From contig CM060112.1 of the NCBI GenBank assembly GCA_030522415.1, forward strand, positions 12,165,001 through 12,229,000: a DNA stretch of 64,000 nt, read 5' to 3'. The notes under the pieces were generated by a model, which saw nothing but the letters and a program-made list of their open reading frames with translations, was not told the DNA's origin and ran no database searches. Of this stretch, positions 1 through 11,300 are shown piece by piece. This DNA is from Channallabes apus (lineage: Eukaryota > Chordata > Actinopteri > Siluriformes > Clariidae). Position 1 is the first letter of the stretch. Each line of letters starts with the position of its first letter. The position numbers and the translations under genes were made by a program.

Positions 1-829
1 TGACACTGCACTAGCTTTCCATTTAACACTAGTTGTGATTAAACCCTGGAACAGTTAAATAGCTTTTAATTATAAAGCTTGAAATGTCAGTATTAGTCAT
101 CGTTACCTGCACATCATTTTATGAAGTGTAAAGCACAGCTAACGCCACTGATAGCAGACGGCACCCAAACCCAAGAGGAATCACATGTTTGTACAAAGTC
201 TGAGGTAATCAGGTTATGAAAACAGATTAAACTTAATGCAGATTAATATCCTTATGGCCTTCTTCATCCATTTTCACACGCTTGTTTCTCTTTTAAATAA
301 GTCACGAAGTCCACCACAGCATACTGTGTATATAAATAATCGGCAGAACGGTAGCTATAAATCGTTAAGCTACTCTTTTATCTGTGTGCCAAAACATCAG
401 GTAATCCGGTAGGCAATTATTTAATCATCATTTAGTCTCGGTTATTTTTTTGGCTTTGAAATACACCTCGAACGTAATTATGAATTAAAATACAGAGTAG
501 AGCGATGATCGCAGTTTACAGTGCTTTCGCGATGACTGACGTCATGATAGTTACATGACTTCAAAATATCTAGAGCCGAGAGATTTTTCCCTGTGAAAGC
601 ATCTATTGAAATGTATTTAAAAAAAAATGTAAGTTTCAACATAAATTCTTGGGAAAGCCTGTCCACCATTACTGCGAATGCATTATGAAGCTTGAAGTGT
701 AGCCAGCGTGCACATCTTTATAAACTCCACCTGCAGAAGCCATATTTTGTGCAGTTATGAGTCATGGGTCCTCAAGTGGGTTAATGGTTCTTTTGCAAAA
801 AGGGGGAAAAAAAAGAAAAACGCAAATTA

Positions 830-960
830 AAGTAGCTCCTAAAGCCCTCATAATTTCACAGGAGGGAGCCGCAGCTGCTGAGCCACAGGACCGATTCTAT
901 TAGAGGCTAATGGCGATGAACATTAGCCTAGAAAACAAAGCGTACAAAAAGATTGTTTGG
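830..960. promoter_or_regulatory. possible conserved non-coding element
   Basis: A patch of balanced base composition in an otherwise AT-rich intron. It has no simple repeats or transposon features, and it carries homeodomain-like TAAT/ATTA cores and E-box-like CAGCTG. It has the texture of an ultraconserved intronic enhancer, but this is an impression from composition only; no alignment was possible. Confidence 0.2.
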
Positions 961-1764
961 AAAACAGAAACTTGACAAGAAACAGGACTGTCATCAACAA
1001 AGATGAGCAGATTTTTAAAAGTCATCTTAAAAAAAGAAAAAAAAAAAAACGAGAAGGCTTACAAATAAATTATTCATAACGCACATTTCCAAATAAAGTG
1101 AAAACAGATTGTGTCCTTGAAAAGACTTGCTTTCTAAAAAGTCTTTGAAAAGTCTTCTTATTGCAAGTGTCTCAGAGAAATACGATTGCTAATGGAAATT
1201 AATTCGTCTAAAATAACAAAACAAAAACAGTTCCATTTCAAGTTATAGAAACAAGTGTTACTCCTAACAACTAGAAAACGATATTTTCTTTTCTATCTAG
1301 ATCTCAAATCTTGTACTTTAGTGTACTTAAAGCATTTCTGTCATCATGAACAAAGCAAGAATTAAGTGCAGTTAATGGACTTTTTATTTGCGCAAAGATG
1401 AAGCGGATCGGTTTCATAAGTAACACAGGACGTCTACTTAGATGACTTAAATGTCAAAGACGACCTGTGTGCATGTGACAGACTTGAAAAATGAGGTTTA
1501 TTAAAATGGTTTATTTTATAAAAGGCAAAAAAGAAACGGATGAGGAAAGGGAGGGGAAAAAAATTTTTCGCTATTATGTCAAGTGTCTCCGTTTTTAATG
1601 ACAACGCTTCACACTTCTAACTCCCTTGTGAAATTTATTCACAAGGTATAGCAGTGCGAGAGGGAAAAAAAAAAAAAAAAAAAAAGAAATGACAGGCGAG
1701 AGAGAGACGATGAAAAGAAAAGAATATTTCTATTCACGTTCCATCACAGCAACAGCACCACACA

Positions 1765-2040
1765 CACACAAATGCAAATGAGATGCAAATTTTTTAATGT
1801 TAATGGCACCGACATTCTCTCTCAATTCATCATCCCTTTCCAAATGAATTTTAAAGGATCAATCAAGTAGCAATATTTGGATTTCTCCCTCTCTTTCTCT
1901 CTGACTCTCTCTTTCTCTCCCCATGAATATCATGCATAATTTGGGCTGAGCCTGAGGCAGAAGCCTCCTCAGAGAATTTCCTCTTTAATACTGTGCGGTC
2001 TCCACAGGGCAAAAATGAGCGGCACATTTCACTGGAAGCG
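1765..2040. promoter_or_regulatory. possible conserved non-coding element with two octamer sites
   Basis: Two copies of the POU/octamer motif ATGCAAAT lie 11 bases apart (start to start) at about 1773-1791, in the same orientation. They are followed by CT-rich sequence and a non-repetitive segment containing ATGAATAT and ATGCATAA. No transposon ends are visible. An intronic enhancer of mast2 or a neighbouring gene is a reasonable but untested reading. Confidence 0.25.
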
Positions 2041-2549
2041 AAAATAAATTGGAGAACATAGTATCAGTGTTGCAAGATGTGCAAATTGAACACTCCACGG
2101 CACATGTTCAACGGTCCTCTGTGCATTCTGCTCATCTCCCACATGTCACATGTGGACACGGGTGCTCAAAAGGTACCAACCATCATCTCGGTTATGCCCA
2201 CATGCCAATGCTGCTTATTGAGCATTCCGCTCCACCCAAGCCTCTCGGTTAAAGCAGGATGGTAGCTGCTAATCCTGATACACACACACACACACACTTG
2301 AGGCCGCATGGCACGGGCTGCAAAGTAAACACCATCTGCCCATCCTGTGCGGTGGCCGTGCGTGTATGCCCCAGCCGCTATCTCTCACACTTCTCAGACA
2401 TTTAAGCCCCTCTGCAGGAGACCTGGATGCCCTGAGGGTGTGAGGATTAGACACTGACCACTAAAATACTACTGCTGCTAAGAAGGAGAAGTCAGGACAG
2501 ACCAGGCTAAGAATTAGCTAAATTATTAGCAAAGAACACCATTATACTA

Positions 2550-3375
2550 CAACAACAAAAAAGTAAAGCACACACTTAACATAGAACACAGAAAAGTAAA
2601 AGTGTTTAATTACTGAAGAAAAGCACTAGGTTTTAATCACTATGTACTAAACCACAAGGACCTAATCTGCAATACGCTAACACAAAGTCCCAAACTACAA
2701 AAAAAAAGAAAGAAAACTACAAAATAAGCAAACTAAGAAGCATCAAACTAGAAATGTACAAACTATAATGCTACAGAAACTACAATGCTGTAAACAACAA
2801 TGCTCTAAACTACAATATCCTAAACTATAATGTAATAACCTATAATGCATTAAATCACAAATTACCAGACTACAAAGATCTAAACTACAATATAATACAT
2901 AAAATGCTCTAAACGTCAAGGTAATAAACTATAGTGCGCTAAACTGCAAAGCTTTAAACTACAAAGTAATAAACTACATAGGTCTAAATTACACTATAAC
3001 TGTAATGTTCTAAACAACAAATTTCTAAAATACAAAGCAATAAACTATAAATGCAACAATCTACTAATTACTAAAATACAATGCTCTAAACAACAAACTA
3101 CTGCACTACTGTGCAAAACAGGAAAAACTATAATAAGTACAAGTATTAAACTAAGAAACACTGAACAAGAAAGTACAAACTATGATGTTACAAAGCTCTA
3201 AACTACATAGTACCAAACTATAATGCTCTATACTACAAAATACTAAACTACAAATCATTATACTGTAACACACTCTAAATAAGGTACTACACTATAATGC
3301 TCTAAACTACCAAGTACTAAACTATAATGTTGAAACCACCAAATACTACACTACAACGCTCCAAGCTACAAAGTT
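2550..3375. repeat. degenerate AAACTACAATG minisatellite
   Basis: About 800 bases are built from variants of a unit of roughly 14-16 bases. The units read like CTAAACTACAATGCT, CTAAACTATAATG or TACTAAACTACAAAG. They are in one orientation with many substitutions and small length changes, so the array is old. It lies in mast2 intron 3 and no coding potential is apparent. Confidence 0.85.
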
Positions 3376-3588
3376 CAAGGGTCATTCGGCGTCTGATCCA
3401 CACATTCAACTCGTCACTTTCAGACGCTCTTCCTGACACAACCCTCCCACATATTTATTCCCTGCACAATATAATATGTACAGTTTGTGGCACAGACATT
3501 TTGTAACATGGTGTTAGTTAGCATTATCTACTTATTTCGGTTAGTTAACAGAAATGCTACTTTTTTTAATCCCACCTCTACTCTTAAC

Positions 3589-4180
3589 CAGGGGTGGGCA
3601 ATTATTTTTCCCCAGGGGCCAAATGAGAAGCAGAAAATATTGTAGAGGGCCGGGCCAAAAGTTTGAAATCTACTGTGGTTATTAATTTTATTTCTACATT
3701 GAATGAAGTAAATGTCATTGTTTACAGAAGAGTGTGTGTTATTGTTAGATAATGAGGTTGTTTAACAAAAAACTGAATTTATTCATTGAAATTATGCAAA
3801 ACAATGGTAAGTGTGCAACATCTGTAACTGTTTTTCAGTCACATTAACACCACAATGCTTTCTGTTTTTAACTTTCTATTAAGATACCACAATGTCTTTG
3901 TATGCCAGTAAGAACATATCATTCTTGTGCAGAAAAGGAATCAAAGTAAACATGTTTGTGTTTTTTTTTTCTTGCTCAGTGAGAGAAATCTAGCCTCTGT
4001 AGAGCTTTAACAAAGTGCATCAAAGTCAGGTTGAATGTTTTAGGTGGAGATGTGAAGGACATCTGTCATTTATGCAAAATTTTGAAAGTAGGTTTTATTT
4101 TCTTAATTCCAAGCAACCTTTCGCGGGCCAGTCAGAATCGGGCCGCATTTGGCCCGCGGGCCTTAAAATGCCCGGGTCTG
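3589..4180. mobile_element. non-autonomous hAT (Charlie-type) element
   Basis: The left end reads CAGGGGTGGGCAATTATT. The right end is a GGCCCGCGGGCC-rich segment finishing in GCCCGGGTCTG. Both are typical of vertebrate hAT-Charlie non-autonomous elements. It is flanked by near-perfect 8-bp target duplications, CTCTTAAC (3581-3588) and CTCTTAAA (4181-4188). No transposase reading frame remains. Confidence 0.8.
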
Positions 4181-7100
4181 CTCTTAAATAACTTAAAATA
4201 AAATAACACTTAATGATGTTCTTTACATATGACAGCACGCTCTGCATTTAACCAGAACCATGTGCGTCCAATTATCGACGTTCCCGGCTCGACGCTGTGA
4301 GATTAGGTTTATTAAAGAAAAAAGAAAAAATGTTTTCACAGTTTTCTTGCAGTCACGCCTTCACTATACTGGTTGTCTAACGTCATATCTTCTTGAAACC
4401 TGGTGTGCAGAAAACAATGAATACTGGACTGAGATTTAGGCCTAGTGGAAAAACATGTGTTGCCATTTGTTAAAAATCACACAAAAAGAAAACATTTGTT
4501 AAAATAAAAAAAATAAAATAAAAAAAAACACACAAACACTTTCACTCCGGAACAACTGACTCTCATTTGAGTCACTTTCATTTCTTGTAACATTTCTAAT
4601 TCATGTTGAAAAACGATGGTTACAATGTAGTTTTACATTACCCATGATGCATTAAAAAATGTATAATAATTAAGTGTCCAAATAAAGGTATGCAAACTCC
4701 CACAATGCCTTATGCTTCCATTTGTCAGGATAAATACTTGAGCGACTGGCCTTGTATAAATAGACTAAAATGCTGCTTAAAGGCTACTAAAGTCAGCACA
4801 TATTTGTATTTTTAAATGCTTTTACTACTTGGATATATTTGTGGTTTTTGGTTGACAGGAACTTTGCAACATTAGAAATAGAGGACATCACGTATTTAAT
4901 GTATTAAGGCACTTTTCTAGAATAGTTTTCGCTTCACTTTCAGCTTTTATTCTAATGACAATCACCAAACTAAAGAGTCCAGCACCTGCATTACATATTT
5001 AACTTTACAGAAAGATTTAAAAACCCTCAGCTGACATTCAGAACAAAATCCCATAAATAAGTTGACGATTTTCTACCTTGCTCTTACGACACCTGGGAGC
5101 AAAAAAAATATGCTAACAATGTCACAAACATCAGTTGGTTTGTAAATGTGGACACACACGCACGCACACTAAGTGAGGAGTGAATTACTGCGTTAAAGAG
5201 CTGGTCAGCTTTGTGTGCACACAGATTTAGCGTCACAAAGTAAACGATAGTGCCACCTGCTGTTGCATGCTGGAATTCTACATAACGGTAATATCCTTAA
5301 TAATAATAATAAGCCGAAGAAACTGAAATATACCGTATATGTAATAATGGCCACAAAACAGCATCTCTTTCTGCATAATCTCTTTCAGTTCATGCCCGTA
5401 GCATGGATCTGGATTCTAATCCAAGATGCACTTTTATAACTTTCATTTGACTCAACCTCATTTTCAGGGACATCTTTAAATGATATTAATCTGAATTAAA
5501 GGATTAATCACTTAGATACACAATGCTGATGCGACATGACATCAAACCAACTTCTCGGCTACATTCAGCTACAGATCTTTCACAAATCTATAACAAGCAT
5601 CTCTTTTGTCACTATACATAAAGACTGTGTATATTTCAAACACACCGTACTTTACTCATTTCTGTAAAGTTGTTTTGTCGATATGTATATTGGGTAAAAG
5701 CATTACACAAACAAATCTGAATCGAAATAAATAAATCATCATCAGGACTTTGAAATGTATCCTATTTGATAACTATTCCGCATGAAAGCTTTTTTTATTA
5801 TCATTATTATAATTATTATTATTAACGTCTTATTTATTCCTACAAAAAGAGAATTTAATTAAATTGTATAAATAGGTTTGTTTGCCCTGGTGTGGTATTT
5901 TTAATGTACCACTGAACAGTACAAAGCAATTAGATATTTTGGACTTTACATCTTTAACAAGCTTCCGCCGTTTGTTGATTCTGTGGAAATCCTTCAGACC
6001 ACTAAATATACCTCAGTGGCTTAGAAACAACATGGTCTTATTAAAATGAGAAAAAAAATAAGATCTGTTATTAGAGGTATTGTTGGAAAATTTACCAGTA
6101 GATGGCGACCATTTCTTGTGTACTTTATCTCTTTGCAGCATCTACCCACTGACCAAACCCCTTTCCCCTCATTTTATTTCCCATTTTATTTATTTGGTTT
6201 CCTTTTTTTTATTATTATTGTTTGTATGAAATTTGGTGGTTATTTCCCTTTATGTCCATTTAAGTCTGAGCAAATTTTTAATTTTTGTGGTTACATGCGG
6301 AAAAGTATTATTTCCATGTTGTTTTCTCTTGTTTTATTAGATTTATCATAAAGATTTGTTTTGGTAAGAGAATTATACAATTGTGATTAAATTATTATAA
6401 ATGCTTTTATAATTAATGGTTGTTCCAGTGGTTGTTGAATAAAGAAGCAGAACAGAAATAAAATAAGAAGAAATAAGGCATTTCAATTAATTTGACTGTA
6501 AAGAAATTAGCCGTTTCGATTAGAAAGCCTGCTGGAGCAACCTAAAAGCATTAAAAAATTAAAAAGATTTTGTATTTCTCCCACATAAAAATGTTGCCAT
6601 GTGTCACGAGGAGCTCATAAGACACCACAATAAAACCTAGGTTTATTATATGAGAAATATTTCTCCTGAACACTGGATTCATTGGCTTACACAACATGAT
6701 GATTCCCACACTGCTGTACTTAGAAAAAATAAATAAAAAAATCGAAATTCTGACCAGCGCCATGTAGTGCATTAAGATTCCACAGAAAATCACGAGTGTC
6801 AGTCTCTTTTAAGATGAAAGTCTAATAATGACAGCGTTTTAGTCGGGCGTTCAATAACACAGAACAGCACTATTGACGAAAATAGACTGAGAAAAGTCTG
6901 CCAAAAAGGTCAAAGCTTGTGAAGTAATTGCAAGTCTAATGCAGTACCAGAAGCAGCCAGGAGATGTCGCTTTTGAGCTTTGTGTGTTACATCCTGCTTG
7001 TTACTATTGTAACACAATTGACACTTTAGTAGCTCTCTTTCTCTCACACACACACACTCACAGATCTACAACACGTTCTCAAAACTCATGGCCGCACAGC

Positions 7101-7754
7101 TGCAGCATCACGCTTCTGCTTCAACACACCTGCATCTTCACGTCATCTCATTTTCAGGAGGAACAATAACACATGCAGATCCGAATGATGTGTGAATTAT
7201 CTCTCGCACATTCTTACACACAGCCAACCTGCACACATTTGTACGATGTTTGTTTGTATTAGGGTTTATCGTCATATCAGGCTATTTCGTGACAGATACA
7301 TATTAAACATTCAATCAATTTACACAAACCAATATAATATTAAGTTAAAAGGCAGTAAAAGAAAGGGAGAAATATACATAAATAAATAAATTAATTAATA
7401 AATAAATAAAATTATGGCCTTGGCCAGAAAAACAAGATTTTATACAAGGTTCTTTAAATGCACTTTTACTAGAAATTGTAAAAGCTTTTTTTTACGTTCT
7501 TTAAAGTTTGTTCTGGTCTCATGGCATTAAAACCTGGGCAGGTCAAAAGTATATGGTTTATAGTCAGATTAGTGCAAAAGTATAGTGTTTATAGTCAGAT
7601 TATAGTCCTCGCCCTTCAAATAAATATGCATGGGTCAAACTCGTATGGCCTATATGGCACCTTGTATATACACAACTTGGTCGGATGTGGATCTGAAGGG
7701 ATGAAAGCATATTTTTCCCACCACTGGGATCATTTCAAATAAAAAAATTTTGGA

Positions 7755-7966
7755 TTTTTCCCAGATTTTCTCCCTAATTTAGTCGTATCCAATTCCACCC
7801 CTCACTTGGGGGCTCCCACTTTAAGGCTACTACTACCACTCAGTCGGGAGAGCCGAAGACTATCAGGTGTCTCCTCCGAACTACGTGACGCCAGCCAATC
7901 GCATCTTTTTGAACTGCTCACTTACACGCGCAAGTGCTGTAGAATATTATCCTCTCAAATCCACCT
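7755..7966. repeat. dispersed fish repeat fragment
   Basis: The segment starts with a TTAGTCGTATCCAATTCC-type motif and continues into GGGAGAGCCGAAGACTATCA and a GTGACGCCAGCCAATCGC-type stretch. I recognise this combination as a repeat common in teleost genomes. A short piece with the same TTAGTCGTATCCAATT motif recurs at 34140-34175 in the same orientation. Its class is not clear from the sequence. Confidence 0.5.
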
Positions 7967-8169
7967 TACTGTAAGGCAGTGGTTCTCAAAGTGTGGGGCG
8001 GCCCCACTAGTGGGGAATACAAACATGACAGGTGGGGTGTAATGAACGGGAGGTAATTAGTGGAAAATAATAGGAAAGTACCTATTCTAATTCATGCTGT
8101 TCTTTATTGATAATGAAGAGCGTGCGCTCAAAACAATCACACACAAATAAATGGATCATTAATACAAGT

Positions 8170-8809
8170 AAATTGAATTGAAACCTGCGCGACCCACTGG
8201 GCAGCGCTGCGCGACTCTGACAGAAATAAACCGCGCCGACCATCAAAGTACATTTTACCCCGCTGGGATGCGCACGTACAAACCAGGCATGGCAAGCGCA
8301 GATATTTGGTTCAATCGGGTGCCGCGGCTTCGTCCCACTTTTGATGTGTTTGGCTTCACATACACTTCAACAATGGAAGAAGACGGTGCAGCAGCAGTGA
8401 GTTTACTTACATGTGACGAAACCAACAACAAGGAGATTGTAAAGAAAAAGCTGCATCGTCTGTGGTGTGGAATTGGTTCGGGTATAAGAAAAGTGATACG
8501 AATGAGATGAACGTGATTTGGAAGGTACACAAGTGCACTGTTTTAACAAGTGGTGGAAACACGTCAAATCTTTTCTATCATCTGAAATCCAAGCATCCAA
8601 ACGAATATGGCCAAAGTAAAAAAAAATGCGACAAACCTCAGCAATTCACAGTTTAAATAAAATTACATTATGTAAAACAGTTTCTTTGTGTTTGAATTTT
8701 TATTTATGCATTTTCAGATACAAATTGCTATATTGTGATATATATCGTTATCGAGGTAGAAATTTGCTTCTACCGTGATAGAAGATTTTGATTATATCGC
8801 CCACCCCTA
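8170..8809 (+). pseudogene. hAT transposase N-terminus (BED finger), broken
   Basis: The ORF from ATG 8372 begins MEEDGAAAV. After a single-base frame change near 8450 it continues as VVWNWFGYKKSDTN, then HLKSKHPNEYG and a stop at 8656. This is a BED-type zinc finger: the aromatic W-W-F start and the H-x4-H end are present. The two zinc-binding cysteines expected in VxCKxC are replaced (IWKVHK), so the finger could not fold normally. The right end TATCGCCCACCCCTA (8795-8809) is the same terminus as in the element at 21846-22782. The left end is not clear. The piece is an insertion inside the Charlie-type element. Confidence 0.75.
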
Positions 8810-8817
8810 ATGAAGCC

Positions 8818-9110
8818 TATCTTGAGCTTGGATTCATGGTGGGGGCAGAAGAGAGACTCGTGTGTGTTTTGTGTCTTAAACTGCTGGCAGCAGACCGCAT
8901 GAGACCCAACAAATTAGGAAGACACTTAGAGACAACACACTCCAGTCACGTTAATAAGCCACTCGACTTCTTTCAAAGAAAGCTGGCAGAATACAGACAG
9001 CAGGAGAATCGCATGGTAACATCTGAATCAGTGGACAGCAAAGCACAAATGGCTTCATTCAAAGTTACATACAGAATTGGCCAGTGCAAAAAAACTACAA
9101 ACGATTGCTG
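8818..9110 (+). pseudogene. ZBED5-like hAT transposase N-terminal fragment
   Basis: The frame shows CVLCLKLLAADRM followed by LGRHLETTHSSHV and then LDFFQRK and ASFKVTYRIGQCKKT. This is the C2H2/BED-like finger and the start of the transposase core seen in Charlie-type hAT elements and in the domesticated ZBED5 group. It ends at a stop (TGA 9109-9111), and nothing of the catalytic core or dimerisation region follows before the right terminus at 9356. It is a dead fragment inside the element at 7977-9356. Confidence 0.75.
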
Positions 9111-9686
9111 AGCAGCTAATAAACATGGGGTCAATTATGCAACGATAAGTGACAACGTAAGCCTTGTATAACAATTGCACGTGTATTTTATCTATTTTGA
9201 ACTTGGTGTTGTTTGATCTTATTGGTTTAGAAATTGATGTTTCAATAAACAGATTTCGTTATTTTGGCCGATTTCGTTATTTTGTTGACAAGTGGGGCTT
9301 GAAAACTCCCTCACCCCCTTAAGTGGGGAATGACAGAAAAAGTTTGAGAACCACTGCTGTAAGGTAATAACTAAACATGGTGAGAGAGATATTGCTGCTC
9401 TTACACCTGGCTTTAACTGTACCCTGTGTGTCCTCCAGCCTGTCACGTGTTGTGCAGGCAGATGATTTAACAGTGAGTCAAATCTCTGCACCTTGTAACG
9501 CCCTGCCATGGTGCCCCACTGAAAAACCTGGCACTTGTAAAGCCTTCAAGATAAGCTGCTCGTTTCTTCAACTTGGCTGCTTTTCAGTCACACCTCTGCC
9601 AGATCGGTGTTCAAACCAGCACAAGCTGTTACACGAATACATGAGCTTCTGTGAGAACGCATCTGCGCGTGAGAGAACACACTCAC

Positions 9687-9832
9687 CAGTCCTGCGGTTA
9701 GAGACGGAGCGGATTGGCCCAGCGTCTGGTTCCTCATGCGGATGAGGTTGTTCGCTTCTCCTGCCTGCTGTTGCCAGGCCAGCTGACTCACACCGCTGTG
9801 CATGCTGCTGGATAGAGGCAGAAGCTGCTTTC
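9687..9832 (-). CDS. mast2: mast2 coding exon 3
   Basis: This is an internal exon of microtubule-associated serine/threonine kinase 2, a cytoskeleton-linked AGC-family kinase with a PDZ domain. The translation includes KQLLPLSSSMHS, then GEANNLIRMRNQTLGQSAP and SLTAGL, nearly the same as the N-terminal regulatory segment (DUF1908 region) known in vertebrate MAST2. The acceptor is TTACAG, directly preceded on the minus strand by a (TG)11 tract; the donor is CTG|GTGAGT. It is 146 nt long, enters in phase 1 and leaves in phase 0, which fits exon 2 exactly: the split glycine codon G|GA is restored. The kinase and PDZ exons are not in the window. Confidence 0.93.
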
Positions 9833-10752
9833 CTGTAACACACACACACACACACACACAAATGTTAGCTAAGAAATAGCTGAGGAAAATGGAGTCATGT
9901 TGTGAGTGATCCTTTAATAGGACATTGTGGATAAATAAAAGTCTTGAAACTGAACATGTTACGATTTTTGCTTTGTAGGTATTGCATCATCAGAGTGAAT
10001 GAGGCTGGTTTCGACCTGCTCTAGTCTGGAAGGTATTTTTGCATTTGTATGTAAATAAGGTTTTAAATAAATGATGTACTTCAAATAAGCTCATTGGCAG
10101 CAAGTCCCCTACATACGGACGAGTTCCATTCTAAGAGATTGTTCCTAAGTCTGATTTGTTCGCAAGTCCAACAAACATGATCTATTGTGTTGTACTGGGA
10201 TACTAACACAATCAGCTATACACAGTACAGTATTTATTTAGTTTTTTGTCATTTTGAAATCGTGCCGATGCAATTTATGTTAAAAGAACAAGCAATATCA
10301 GAACTAGCAATAACAGCCACTTTTTTACGTTGCTCCATTTTCTAAATTTTTCTCCACCTTTGTCTCAATCATTAATGCTTTGGGCTTCTTAGCAGTACTG
10401 GCTACATCACTTCCGGACATCCTGGGCTTGTACTGCACTTGCAGAGGATGCACGCATGGGACGATGTATGCCGGACATGTGATCTAACGTATGTTTAGAA
10501 GTTCGTAACTCGAATGTTCGTATGTAGGTGACTCACTGTACTCCAATTAAAGTGTTAGCGAGCGACCTTTCAATTGATCAAATACATAAAGCTGCTCTTA
10601 ACCATGACTTGTTCACAACAAAGCTGCGTGTCAAAAGTCAGTATTCAAGAAGATAATGATAGGCTCTTCATACCAGCTCTTAAGCTTAGGGTGTTTTTAC
10701 GACAAAGGGGAGAAAAAAAAGGAAAGTGTGAGTGTGTGTGTGGCAGGTTTAC
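9833..10752 (-). other. mast2: mast2 intron 2
   Basis: A 920-bp intron between two confidently matched coding exons. It begins with donor GTAAAC and ends with TTACAG on the minus strand. A TA-type miniature element (10104-10532) makes up nearly half of it, and the last 22 bases before the acceptor sequence are a CA/TG dinucleotide run. Confidence 0.88.
10104..10532. mobile_element. miniature inverted-repeat element, copy 1
   Basis: The left end is GTCCCCTACATACGGACGAG. The right end, TTCGTATGTAGGTGAC, is its inverted and slightly diverged match. The family is the same as the better-kept copy at 14143-14541 (shared internal GTCTGATTTGTT and AACTCGAATGTTCG-type motifs). It has no open frame. 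It sits in mast2 intron 2. Confidence 0.75.
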
Positions 10753-10900
10753 CGGTTAGGCCGGCGGCCATGCTGCTGCGACGGGCTCGACTCTCATCCT
10801 GACTGAGTTGGCGTTGGAGTTTGGTCTTTCCTGCAGCAGTGGACAAATCAGGGTTACTGAGCTTTCGAAAGAGAAGGGAAGACTGCACCGCTGCCTCCTT
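10753..10900 (-). CDS. mast2: mast2 coding exon 2
   Basis: The translation starts KEAAVQSSLLFRKLSNPD and continues GKTKLQRQLSQDESRARR, then MAAGLTG. The LLFRKLSNPD and KLQRQLSQDE blocks are hallmark N-terminal motifs of MAST2. The acceptor GCAG is joined without a gap to a (CT)n run of about 54 bases on the minus strand; the donor is ACCG|GTAAAC. The exon is 148 nt, entering in phase 0 and leaving in phase 1. Upstream it joins exon 1 (phase 0) and downstream exon 3 (phase 1). Apart from MAST paralogues, which share these motifs less well, I see no other candidate. Confidence 0.93.
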
Positions 10901-10901
10901 C

Positions 10902-10904
<3 letters not shown>

Positions 10905-10958
<54 letters not shown>
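10905..10958. repeat. (GA)27 microsatellite at mast2 acceptor
   Basis: Uninterrupted AG dinucleotides on the plus strand. On the minus strand this is a (CT)n run that ends immediately at the GCAG acceptor of mast2 exon 2, so it supplies the whole polypyrimidine tract. Confidence 0.97.
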
Positions 10959-10960
<2 letters not shown>

Positions 10961-11184
10961 TGGTGAAATTATGAAACATTACAATATGCAGCCAAAATGT
11001 TTAAATCAAAAAGTAAGGTTGAATTGAAAGCAAGGATTTTGCTGTGGAAACAAAATGAACCACAAAGCCTGGTCATTGTCATATCAAAACTTATTGATCT
11101 ATTAAAAATTCAACTGAGTAATCATTACCTTATTCATTCTTTTCTCAAAGTCATCTTTACTTTATAAAATGTTTTCTCGCCAGC

Positions 11185-11300
11185 TCTGACGACTACTTCG
11201 TCTTTCGGCTGTTCCCTTTCGGGGGTCACCACAGTGAATCAGCTGCCTCCATTGAACCCTACCCTCTGCGTCGTCTTCACTCACACCAACTAACTTCATG
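11185..11300. repeat. SINE/LINE-tail fragment
   Basis: The stretch with GGTCACCACAGTGAATCAGC followed by CTGCCTCCATT and CACACCAACTAACTTCATG is a conserved block of a repeat very common in fish. No tRNA-like head or intact ends remain, so it is a fragment. Confidence 0.6.

Larger units (their letters stand above)
7977..9356 (+). mobile_element. hAT-Charlie element with nested second hAT
   Basis: Terminal inverted repeats CAGTGGTTCTCAA (left) and TTGAGAACCACTG (right) are the classic hAT-Charlie ends. A perfect 8-bp target duplication CTGTAAGG flanks it at 7969-7976 and 9357-9364. Inside, 8818-9110 encodes a ZBED5-like transposase N-terminus. A piece of an unrelated hAT family (about 8170-8809) has inserted upstream of that fragment. 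The total is 1380 bp, far short of an autonomous element. Confidence 0.92.
1..9686 (-). other. mast2: mast2 intron 3 (5' part)
   Basis: This stretch lies downstream of the mast2 exon 3 donor (GTGAGT just below 9687) on the minus strand, so it is read as intron 3; the next coding exon was not found and should lie beyond base 1. It holds a minisatellite (2550-3375), an hAT-type non-autonomous element (3589-4180), an old fish repeat (7755-7966) and a nested hAT element (7977-9356). From about 4190 to 7750 I see only AT-rich sequence with short simple repeats. Parts of 830-960 and 1765-2040 look like non-coding conserved sequence. Confidence 0.75.

Noticed and set aside
2269..2454. Possible further mast2 exon on the minus strand
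   Set aside because: The frame (SNPHTLRASRSPAEG) does not match the MAST2 segment expected after SLTAGL, and the acceptor and donor are poor.
2550..3375. CRISPR-like regular repeats
   Set aside because: Units are contiguous, degenerate and lack unique spacers; the genome is eukaryotic. The same holds for the GATGATG arrays at 58985-63280.
9377..9745. Plus-strand 122-codon open frame
   Set aside because: It runs antisense through mast2 exon 3 and its flanks; its composition follows the coding strand opposite and it resembles no known protein.
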